DNA of 64,000 bases. It comes from Isoetes taiwanensis. Lineage: Eukaryota; Streptophyta; Lycopodiopsida; Isoetales; Isoetaceae. The stretch is from assembly GCA_021234155.1 (NCBI GenBank), contig JAJEKV010000003.1, positions 28,195,166 through 28,259,165 of the forward strand. Reading direction: 5' to 3'. The notes below the pieces were generated by a model. It saw only the letters and a program-made list of their open reading frames with translations. It was not told the DNA's origin and searched no databases. Of this stretch, positions 54,944 through 64,000 are shown piece after piece. Each line of letters begins with the position of its first letter. Position 1 is the stretch's first letter. A program made the position numbers and the translations under genes.

Positions 54944-57400
54944 CAGAGTAAAAATTAAGGACGATTAATCGCCAATTGGCTATTTTTTTTAATATTTTTC
55001 AATTAGGATTTGATAGATTAGTAGGATCCGTTTTGCACTTCGCGGGCTTGCAATCGCCCATTTCTGATTCTTTTTATCTTTGCGGAGAAAGAAATCGCCC
55101 ACATCGTAATTTTTTTATCGACATAGTAAAATAGGATTAGCCCATATATGATTTTAAAACATTTGTATGAAAAGGGAATCGCCCAAAATAAAAAAAAAAA
55201 AAAAAATATTGATGAGGTGATACCATCACCTGTTATCACCATGCCCATATTAAGAAATCTCGAATTAGGGCTTAAGACTTCAGAGATTTGGGCAGATTTC
55301 GTAGCTGAAATTTCGTAACCCCATATTGGATTACCTCGGAGATTTTTTTAGGGCTTCATCTTCTGGAGGCCCATTGTAGGCTTCCATAGTGAATCCAAAT
55401 AGCATTACATGCTTTTTTCATTGAAGCGTATTTGGTTTTAGTGTCATTTGGCATTCCAAATTAGCACTGTCTTGTTTTTTCATGTACAGAGCTGTATGTA
55501 ATCTTACGCATTTTTGGTTTGATATCTGATACTTAGTTAAGATCTGTTTATGCTTATTGAATGCTATATAACATGATTTTGTTGCAGGGATCACATATTT
55601 GATGCAAAGCACATACCTGGAGTTTGAGAAACTTCTCATAATAACAGGTTAGTAACATCTGTAGATATTGAATTAAGAAATGCTCAGAATGCTCAATTAT
55701 GGAATGGTGAATGCAGGTAGAACAACAACAGTTTGCTTGTTGAACTAAAGCGAATAGTTTGCTTGTTGAACTAAAGCGAATGGGGAGACACAAGAAAATC
55801 GTACCATCAAATGGTTCATCAAACACTTTGAGAAAGTTTTTTGGCTTGAGTGAGACACCTAGAAATGCAAACGAGCCTGATGCTGCTTCTGCAAATACTC
55901 AACACTCTTCTAAAGCTAGCGTGAGCTCATCTCAAGAGGTACTAAATGTGGAGAATGTGGCTACCATTGGAACACAAGTAGAGGCTGCTAGTAGGACAGA
56001 ACTTGAGGTTGGAACACAAATTGAGGGTGTTGTTGCTGCTGTGACAGAAGGATTGGTTGAGAATGGTGGTGCAAAACGTGGAACACGTAAACGTGAATCA
56101 GGAAGTTAGGATGTTGGAAGAAAATTTCAGTTCGATTGGGCAGCAGAATTTCCTTTTCTAGAACGTGTGCAAGGAGAGGACAAAGATATGGTCATATGTA
56201 CGATTTGTAAGTGGCGAGATGAATCTCGTGGACATCCTATTCAAGCCAAGAAGGATACCATCTACAAACATGTAGGCAAGACCGTGAAATTAGTAGAGGA
56301 AAGTGGTGTCAAGAAGGAGATTATTATTCAGAAGACATCAAACCAATCCTATCATGTTAGAAGTGCTGAGCTATATGAAGTATGGAGGACTACAAATTTG
56401 TTGAAGGATAAGGGTGCAACTCCAATACAAACTGCATTATCAAAGTCTAATATGGCGGAGTTAGAAGCAAAATCTATTCAAATGAGAGTTGTTTTTACAT
56501 TGCTAAATGCTGGAAGTCCTATGCATGCATATACCTCTTTCAGAGGATTTTTTTTGGCAAACTCAATGCGAAATTGTCCTTCAACACACTGGTCTGAACC
56601 ACTTGGTTGGGAGTTTGCTGCTCATATGAACGAAGTGGTGAAGCAGGATTTAAGAGAGGTAATGCTCAAAACTCTGTTTCTTGCATTGTCCATTGACGAA
56701 TATACGGCACGAGATAATACTTCATGGGTAAGTATACATGTATATATTCTGCATGTAATTATGAGCGCAAGTCTGATTTTCTGTCTATGAGCAAGTTGCC
56801 CAAGGATTCAACTGCAGCAAGTATGTATGAAGAGGTTTTAAGAAGTCTGCAAAGTGTGGCAGGTTTCAGCAAGCTTGATTGCCACAAGTTTGTGTGTTTT
56901 GGTGCAGACGGAGCTAGTGTAATGGCTGGTTGTAGAGGTGGTCTTGGAATAAGGCTACAAACTTCTATCATGCCTTATATTGTACCAATTCATTGCATGG
57001 CACATCGAACTAACCTAGCATATAAGATATGCTTTGATTTTGCAGTGATTGAGAAGGTGGAAACCTTAATAAGGACTTCTTACAAGTTTTTTAGTAAGAG
57101 TCCCAAGAGAGCAAAGTATTTCTCTAACTTCTATATTGGCTTGACAGAAGGTAGGAAGCTACTTAAAGATGTTGATACTAGATGGATTTCTATTCATGGA
57201 CCTGCACAAAGGTTAGCGGATGAACATGTAACACTAGTTGGCGTTACAAAGACTATTGGGGAAGAAGATGTTGACGCAAAGGTAAAAGCCGCAGAGTTGT
57301 TTGCTCTTTTAATTGATGGTGAAGCATTAATTGCCTTGTTTGCCATGCTTCCAATGATCAACCAATTAAATATACTGATAAGAATTGCACAAGAGAAGAC
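54944..57400 (+). mobile_element. hAT element with transposase, 3'-truncated
   Basis: The left end CAGAGTAAAAATTAAGGACG corresponds to CAGGGTAGCCCTTAAGGACG of the MITE at 4866, and subterminal GGCTATTTTTTAA, TTAGTAGG and CCGTT words are shared. A transposase ORF follows at 55780. Similarity to hAT stops near 57400, where copia-like sequence begins, and no right TIR or 8-bp duplication was found. Confidence 0.7.
55780..57400 (+). pseudogene. hAT transposase (ZNF862/DUF4371-like), broken
   Basis: The frame from M-G-R-H-K-K-I at 55780 runs to a TAG (56107-56109), then continues with F-Q-F-D-W-A-A-E-F-P-F-L and a C-T-I-C BED/TTF-type zinc segment. Next come F-L-A-L-S-I-D-E-Y-T (first acidic catalytic position), a frame change near 56755, C-F-G-A-D-G-A-S-V-M-A-G (second Asp), and I-H-C-M-A-H-R-T-N-L-A. 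D-V-D-T-R-W-I-S-I-H follows. The C-terminal dimerisation domain (hATC) and the third acidic residue region are missing. hAT transposases cut and paste through hairpin intermediates at the donor flanks. Two copies of a 26-bp GTTTGCTTGTTGAACTAAAG unit lie at 55731-55782 over the start. Confidence 0.8.
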
Positions 57401-57479
57401 ACTATTCATTCCAAAGTATGCATGTGCAAGACGAGGAGCTTGTTGGTCATTGGACAACGAATGCTCAAATTAAGAGGTA

Positions 57480-60400
57480 TGTCCCCTAGCTTAAAACTTA
57501 TGAAGCTAAAACATCTTCTCAAATTGATGTGCTAGAAAATGAATTAAGGAGCTTAAAATTTTGTGAAGATGATGATGTCTCAGAATTTTTTAACAAGTTT
57601 GACAATATAATAGCTGATTTAGATGCAGCCGGATTTATAATTAATCAGGTTTTATCTGTTTCTGCAAAGAGCAACTTTCGGTTTTAATAAGGAATGTAGC
57701 AAAGACAAGACATAGGGCGGAAATTATGTTGAGGACATAAATTGAACAAAAGAAAATAAATAACGGTGATGATGACTCAACCGAGATACTATTTGCTGGA
57801 AAAAATAAGAAACAAGTATATGTGAAGGGTCCTTGCTAGTATTGCCATGAGGCAGGGCACATTAAATCAAATTGTCCCAAGTTAAATAAAGAGTTCACAT
57901 GCTTTAGTTGTGGAGGAAAAGATCACATGGCAACTAAATATCCCAGCCTAAAAGACTATAGCAGAGGAAAAAGTAAAGGTGTGCAAAGAGGAAGAGGAAC
58001 CATAAGAGAACGTGCTTCTGGTGTACACATTGCCAGAGAAGGAAAAGATACTTCAGAAAAGGAGGATGAAGTTTCAGATGATGCGGTAAAAATTACTTGC
58101 TAAGTCCTTGATTCTAGTAAAAAGACTATCTGCAAGAATGATATGATTGTAGTTGATAATGGAGCTGAGAGATCAATAGTTAGATCTGTTGATCTCCTCA
58201 AGAACTTTAGTGCAACAAGATCAAGAAAAAATGGGCAGCTTCAATCAGTTGAAGGATGTGGCATGATATAGTTACTAGATTTACAAGCGAATGTTGTAGA
58301 CATTAAAAATGTATTGTGTGTTTCAAGTCTGATAAAAATTTTGATTTTCGTGAGTCAGCTAGTGGATCTTGACTATAAAATCATCTTTAATGATTAGGCA
58401 TGTAAAGTCTTTCTGATTAATGAATTAAGATTTTATGCTAAACGTTTTGGAAATTTATTTCAACTGGATGATATTGCTCTTGATAGCATAAATACAGTTG
58501 TAATTCAGACATCGAACTATGGCATAATAGACTGGATCATACTCATATGAATAATGTAAAATACATGTCGAAGAAAGGTTCCGTAAGCTACAAAGAGTCT
58601 GAATATGAAGTAAGAAATTGTTATGTGAAGGTTGCATGCTGGGGAAAATAAGCAGATTAAGAAATCAAAACATAGAGCACAAGAAGTTTTGGAACTCATT
58701 CATACAGATTTGTGTGAGCCTCTTAATGTAACAGGAAGAACTGGAAAGAGATACTTTATCTCATTTATCGATGACTTTAGCAGAAGATCTAAATGCTATT
58801 TCTTGAACAGGAAACATCAAGCTCTGGATGCTCTTAAGCTATTTGTAGTTGAAACAGAAAGTCAAACAAGAAAAAAGTAAAGTGTATCAGGTCTGATAGG
58901 GGAGATGAATACTTCTCTTCAAAATTTGAACTATTTTGCATTGGCCAAGGGATCAAGAGGCGACTGACTTGTAGATTTACTCCACAACAAAATGGAGTAG
59001 CAGAATGCAAAACGCAAAAAATAGAACTTTACTAGATGCTGTCAAATCGATGTTAAAGCACTCAGGGCTACCAAACAATCTGTGGGCAGAAGCCCTTAAA
59101 ACTACAGTGATGATTCAAAATAAGTTGCCATCAAATAGTTTGCAAGGAAATGTCCCTAATCTTTTATGGTCAAAGAACATGGAGAACATTGATTATAATA
59201 AATTCAAAGCATACTGCTGCCTAGCATATATTCATGTACCGAATGAACTCAGGAAAAAGTTGGATAATAAGGCTGATATAGGTTATCTTATTGGCTATGA
59301 TGACGAGTCCAAAAGATATAGAATGCGCATGCCTAAGTTGAATAAAATAATTATTAGCATGGATATAATTTTTGATGAGGATGTCTTCTATAAAGAGAGA
59401 CACAATCAACAAACAAAAGATGCAGAAGTTGGGACTGAAATTAAAAGGAGATATTAGCACTACTAGAAGAAATTTCAGTATCCAAGACATTTGATGAAGC
59501 CATTATGTCCAACGAAAAAAAGAAATGGATAGCAGCCATGAATGAAGAGATGGATTCGTTCAAAAATACAGAAACATATGGGTTGCTAAATATCCAGAAG
59601 GAAAAAATGTGTTCGGGAACAAATGAATATTTAGAATCAAAACTGGAGCAGATGGAAGTCAAAGATTCAAAGCTAGGTTAGTTGCCCAAGGATTTACTCA
59701 AGAAAAGGGAAAAGATTATTATGAAATATTTTCACCAGTGGTTAAGCTAACTAGTTTGAGAATGCTTTTGTCTCTTCAAATGCTTTAGATTGGGAACTTC
59801 ATCACATGGATCTAAGGATTGCATTCTTAAATGCAAAGTTAAAAGAATAGATCTATATGAAGCAGGCCTCTAGATTTGAACAGGGTACAGATAGGGTATG
59901 GAAGTTGCATCGAGCTGTATATGGATTAAAACAATCCCTCAAAGAGTGGTATTTTTGCAAGGATAGTTTTTTAAGAGAGCAAGTCTTTGAGAGATTGAAA
60001 AATGATGGAAATTTATACAAATATCAAGATGGAGAAAAGGCATGTACAATTGCTTTGTACGTTGATGATTGTATAATGGCTGCTAGTGACATGGAGTGTA
60101 TGAATAATTGTAAAGACATTCTGAAAAGAAGATTCCAAATGTCTGATCTAGGTGAGCTCAAGCAGTTTCTTGGAATAGAAGTACATAGAGACATACAAAA
60201 CGAAATTTTATGGCTAAGCCAAAGTAAAAACATTCTCAACATGCTTAAAACATTTAATCTGGAGCATTCTAAACCTGTCAGAACTTCTGTTGTATCAGGG
60301 CATAAGTTGATAGCTGACAACATATGCAATGAAGAAGAAATTCTAGAGATGACAACCATTCCATACTGGGAACTCATTGGTTATCTCCTATATCTATCAA

Positions 60401-60825
60401 ACAATATGAAGCCTGATATAACATATATTGTTAATGTGCTTAGTAGACATTGTCATGATGCTAGAAAGATATACTGGCTAGCTGGAAAAAGAGTTTTCAG
60501 ATATCTGAGAGGTACTCTTAATTTTGGAGTGACATACAATAGTGAAGATACAGTGATGCCGATTGGGCTGGAGATTTAAGCACAAGAAAATCCAAAAGTT
60601 CAGTGGCTATGTCTTCTGTAGAAGTAGAATATGCCGCTAGTTCATTAGTTTCAAAGGAGATTGCATGGCTTAGAAGATCAATAAATGAAGTTGTCATAAT
60701 ACAGACTGAACCAACAAAGATCTTGACAGATAGCATGAGTTTGCATGGCCATTGTCAAATGGAGTATGTTCATATCAGTCTAAAGTTGCAGACATATTTA
60801 CAAAAGCTCTGACAGAATGAAAGTA
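57480..60825 (+). pseudogene. Second copia retrotransposon, decayed
   Basis: Gag piece with D-V-S-E-F-F-N-K-F (about 57560), a zinc knuckle Y-C-H-E-A-G-H-I-K-S-N-C with a stop beside its first Cys (57830), and a second knuckle with one Cys replaced by Tyr. The protease is D-N-G-A-E-R-S-I. Integrase: H-T-D-L-C-E-P...F-I-D-D-F-S-R and Q-Q-N-G-V-A-E. RT: L-Y-V-D-D-C-I (60055). RNase H ends with V-A-D-I-F-T-K-A-L near 60810. Many stops and frame changes. No LTR pair was found; the 5' side abuts the hAT relic. The 3' side has repeated GAAATGAAGGAG purine tracts at 60870-60920. Confidence 0.85.
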
Positions 60826-62394
60826 AAAAGCTGATGGTTACAGACAAATTACAGACCGGATTATAGAAAAATGAAATGAAGGAGTAATGACAGAATTATA
60901 GAAGAACGAAATGAAGGAGGAATTATAATGTCCATTTGCATTCTTCTAATTCATATGTAGGTCAAAAATATAAGTACCATTGATTTGGGATATATTTATC
61001 AAGTCAATCATTTCTAAATCTGACGACCATATGGTCGAATGATCCTTGACCAAATAAGGTTCATAAATGTGGAAAATAGCTAAGCGGTCGGATCTCCAGA
61101 TGAAGACCACTTCTATGTTGATCGAAAGTTGCAGTTGGCAGATATAATGGTTCGATGGAAGGTTCGAGTTTGAGGGAAGATATCATTGCAATAGTATTTC
61201 GCATAGTGCCTCTGCTATAGTAAATCGAGACTTAAGACCATTCAATTTCAAAGTCTCTATAAATACCATTGAATTAAACTTGGTATAACGACTAAGCTTG
61301 TTTTTTTAATTGAAATTTGCATGCTTATGTGAGAAAAGGAATATCATTAAGATCATTGCTAGCTAAAGTTCTTTGTTGATCGCAACATGAAATGCAAGCA
61401 ACCAATTAAACACGCGGACGCTAGATGTCGCAACTTCAACGGCCGCATTTGTGCAGCAAACACATGTGAGAACTCTGTGGCATTCGCATTGACTGTAAAG
61501 TGCGGCCACATAATTTCTTTGTGGCCGCTAGCATTCCTCGTAGTCTACGCAACCTACAACCCGCGGCCAAAATGTTCCACGACTGCATCTGTGGTTTCTG
61601 CGGACGGGACATACACAAAGGCATTCGCGAACAAGCAGAAACGTGGCCGCCATCTTTCCAGTTGGCGCATCTGCAGAAGCAAAAAATGCGGATGCACGAT
61701 TTATATGCAGCAGCGTCACTAAACTTTCTTGAGCCGCATCATTTTCGGACGACTTTCTACTGGTTGGTTTTTTTTACGTATAAAATGCATATTTTTTCAA
61801 AAAAATGGGGGAGTTTCATACGTTTCATAATTTAAAGTATGCAACTTTGACCCTATCCTTGGTCTGCCAAACCGCCTTTTTAGATCCCATGGCCATTGGC
61901 ATTCTGAAACTGCTAAAGATAGATATGTCGACCATTCAATTCGTCAATAGTTTTTAGTCTCTCGCTCTCCGAGTCTTGCCCACGAGGATGCCCATACTAT
62001 CTGTTGTCTAGCATCAGAGTTCCAATGACCCAACCCTGTTCGGTATGAGATGTTGTTTCTTTCTGCCTCCTTTTTCAGCTTGATTTTGTTGTGTGCATGT
62101 GCAACTACATCTAGAAGTACAATTTATATGCATTTTGAGATAAGCAGATAAATCTGCTTCTTGATGCTAGTTGAGGTGTCCTCTCTCTTAGAGTGTTTAT
62201 ATACTACCTTGCCTTTGAGTCTCTATCAGCCATCTTGGAGCGTCTCCTCCTTTTATCGTCCCTTTTCCCTCCTCCCATCCTTTCTAGTTGCATCATGCTA
62301 ATCACGCTCCCTCTTTACACTTTCCATTTGTCAACTTTATAATTATCAGGTGGATGGCCTTCTTAGGAGTTCCAAGTCTGGGAGTGTCGGATTT
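60826..62394. other. Unassigned DNA with a short hairpin and a 111-codon frame
   Basis: GCGGCCACA...TGTGGCCGC (61501-61528) is a 9-bp-arm hairpin. The overlapping Cys/Arg-rich frames at 61387-61835 have no recognised domain. 60920-61380 may include the 3' LTR of the second copia but has no visible partner. Confidence 0.35.
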
Positions 62395-63495
62395 GTGACG
62401 CTCCCCGAACCTATACGATGCTCCTATCATATAGATACGGGAAATTTTCCGCCCATGGCAACTCAATTACCACAGAAAGGCCCTTCGTCTAACTCGGACT
62501 ACTTGTGATGGCCAAGTGTCTATTCAATAAAAAATCGGTCTGCTTTTCGTATTGCATTTTTGCAACTAGCTGGTTGGCATAAGTGAAACTTTTCTAAGTT
62601 GATTCATGTTGAAGCCCGAGTTGCATCCTCCTATCATATTTATTGATGTTGTGTGTTACTTTCTCTTGCTTTGTGAAGGGTCCATGATGCTTTATTTTTC
62701 TTGCACTAGTTAAGTTAGGTTGAAATCTAGTTCAAATCTGAGAAATTGAGATGGGTCATAAGTTTTGATGTCAAAGCTAGTGGGTTAGGTCTTATTGTAT
62801 GTTCTTCCGTTGCATTTCTCGTTTCCCATTTAGTTTGGCTTGTCATTGTTGGAAATTGATTTTGATGATCATTGTGAACCGTAGCAACAGCAGCAGTCAA
62901 GAGTTTTGCTCAGCTTGCTTTAGCCTTTGGTGATGCCCTGGTGATATGTCTACTCTTTAATTGCTTTCTTTCGCTTTGATGCAAGTAATAACGTAATAAG
63001 CGTGTTATTTGATAGTGTCAAGAGTTCTCCTCAGCTTGCTTTAGCCTTTAGTGATTCCCTCATGACAATCTTACTCTGATGCTAGAGATTCTTTAGGAAA
63101 TCAGCTTCTTGATTATTTCTTTCGCTTTGATGTAAGTTATTCTATAATAAGCCTACGCTTTGACATGTTTTGTTGCTTCTTTAAGTTCCAGTTGATTTCC
63201 AGTCAGAAAAAGACGTAGCTTTTGTGTTAAGTCTTATTTAGATGGGAATTGGCAAGAAAAGCATTCAAATTTGTGAGAACCAAGTATAAGCAACTTGCTC
63301 AATACATTTTTATCGAGCTCCTCTTCTGCATTGCCAATAACCTTGCATATAGAGCTCCTATTCTACATATCTCTGATACCATTGTGATGCTCTCCAAAAT
63401 ATATGATGCTCCCATCGTGTAAATACAAAAAATTCCCCTCCCATGGCAATTCAATCACCGCAGAAAGGCCCTCCATCTAACTCGGACCAGAATGT
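62395..63495 (-). mobile_element. Probable remnant of a minus-strand LTR element
   Basis: A ~110-bp block starting TGTGACGCTCCCC (62395) recurs at 63383 as TGTGATGCTCTCC; both contain CCCATGGCAACTCAATTACC-like text and AGAAAGGCCC. CTCTGATACCA (63371-63381), the reverse complement of the copia/gypsy primer site TGGTATCAGAG, lies directly before the second copy. This is the expected layout for a 5' LTR plus PBS read on the minus strand. No coding domain was found between, so it is a deletion derivative. Confidence 0.5.
62890..63150 (+). repeat. ~125-bp diverged direct duplication
   Basis: GTCAAGAGTTTTGCTCAGC... and GTCAAGAGTTCTCCTCAGC... (starts near 62897 and 63017) share CTTGCTTTAGCCTTT and TTTCTTTCGCTTTGATG. 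Confidence 0.75.
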
Positions 63496-63518
63496 GACCT
63501 AGTATTTTGAAAGTTCTT

Positions 63519-63722
63519 TGTATGAGATATTATGCTCCTGTAAAGAAGATTAGATCAAATTTGCAAGTTGTGTTCAATCACAGATGGCCATTGACTTGAT
63601 AATTTGCTATCTTCTGCTCATGTATGAGATATTATGCTCCTGTAAAGAAGATTAGATCAAATTTGCAAGTTGTGTTCAATCACAGATGGCCATTGACTTG
63701 ATAATTTGCTATCTTCTGCTCA
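63519..63722 (+). repeat. 102-bp tandem duplication
   Basis: Two copies (63519-63620 and 63621-63722) beginning TGTATGAGATATTATGCTCC look identical, indicating a recent event. Confidence 0.95.
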
Positions 63723-64000
63723 TGTCCTCTTTCACCAGGGTTTAAGTCCACATAGCATGGTTTATATGTCTGTGAAAAATGATGGAGCCCATTACTCCAG
63801 ATGTAGCAATAATGGGTAGGGAAGATGATGCACTCTTTGGGGACTTTTTCAAGAGTCTTTTAGAAGACATTTTGCTCATTCAAAAGAAGGCACTCCTCCT
63901 TGACCAAGCAAATGGATGGTCTTTATAGCAGTCCATTACAAGTAGCTTGCCAAGTAATGAAATTCTTAAACGATTGTATTTTCTTTTAAAAAAATTATTC
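63723..64000. other. Window end, no gene seen
   Basis: AT-rich. No recognisable coding or repeat feature. Confidence 0.4.

Noticed and set aside
56724-56770. Short intron in the hAT transposase after TCATGG|GTAAGT
   Set aside because: The codons across the supposed intron match the family (W-V-S-I-H-V-Y), so a single-base frame change explains the break better.
58257-58264. GTGGCATG at 58257 as the right target duplication of the hAT at 54944
   Set aside because: It lies inside copia coding sequence, has no adjacent inverted CAGAG end, and an 8-bp match by chance is plausible.
1-64000. tRNA, rRNA or organellar DNA
   Set aside because: No convincing cloverleaf, ribosomal or plastid/mitochondrial gene was seen; the A/B boxes at 49.03 kb are within the SINE-like insertion and do not form a full tRNA.

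Overview
This is nuclear DNA from a land plant with a large, repeat-rich genome. Evidence is spliced genes with GT-AG introns, a plant-clade P450 (CYP704-like), a piece of the plant calmodulin-binding kinesin KCBP, Ty1/copia elements primed from initiator tRNA-Met, MULE and hAT relics, and a P450 intron of about 23.4 kb. Giant TE-filled introns suggest a gymnosperm or another large-genome lineage; that is inference. Most of the window is transposon debris. Only three loci read as undamaged: a two-exon small gene (3232-3813), a two-exon transposase-like gene (10846-13415) and a four-exon 250-residue gene resembling a proteasome-assembly chaperone (51386-52372).

Layout. 0-9.2 kb: a 5'-truncated C2H2 zinc-finger ORF followed by a damaged Ulp1-like protease; three arrays of G-rich hairpin repeats, two of which bracket the small gene; and a minus-strand MULE transposase pseudogene split by a 710-bp hAT MITE with a perfect 8-bp target duplication. 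9.6-34 kb: a CYP704-like pseudogene whose exons 2 and 3 lie 23.4 kb apart. The intron holds the 773-residue transposase-like gene, a pair of tyrosine-recombinase (YR) elements in head-to-tail order, a 5.5-kb CACTA-like element that carries KCBP exons and sits in the junction of the two YR elements, and a minus-strand BAH-like pseudogene. 34-41 kb: foldback and MITE-like sequence, an ankyrin-repeat pseudogene, a perfect 38-bp-arm palindrome and a MULE-like MITE. 40.9-46.2 kb: a full-length but frameshifted copia element with 5-bp target duplication and an unusual arginine-rich ORF before gag. 47-51.4 kb: a PPR scrap, a minus-strand LINE relic interrupted by a SINE-like insertion, and a foldback in the promoter region of the intact chaperone-like gene. 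54.7-60.8 kb: a third YR-type terminus, a hAT element inside it, and a decayed second copia running into the hAT. 61-64 kb: direct repeats, probably a degraded minus-strand LTR element.

Most unusual content. A YR element (about 16.12-22.69 kb) encodes a recombinase with a core-binding region, an HxxR box and a terminal Tyr, and no reverse transcriptase was recognised, which is Crypton-like. Its ends combine a 13-bp direct repeat, inverted terminal motifs and an 8-4-8 dyad (CGATCCGA-GCCA-TCGGATCG) that looks like a recombinase crossover site. Removing the CACTA-like element and one copy of its 3-bp duplication leaves two YR elements sharing a nearly symmetrical junction. I know of no well-described element of this kind in seed plants, but could not search for one.
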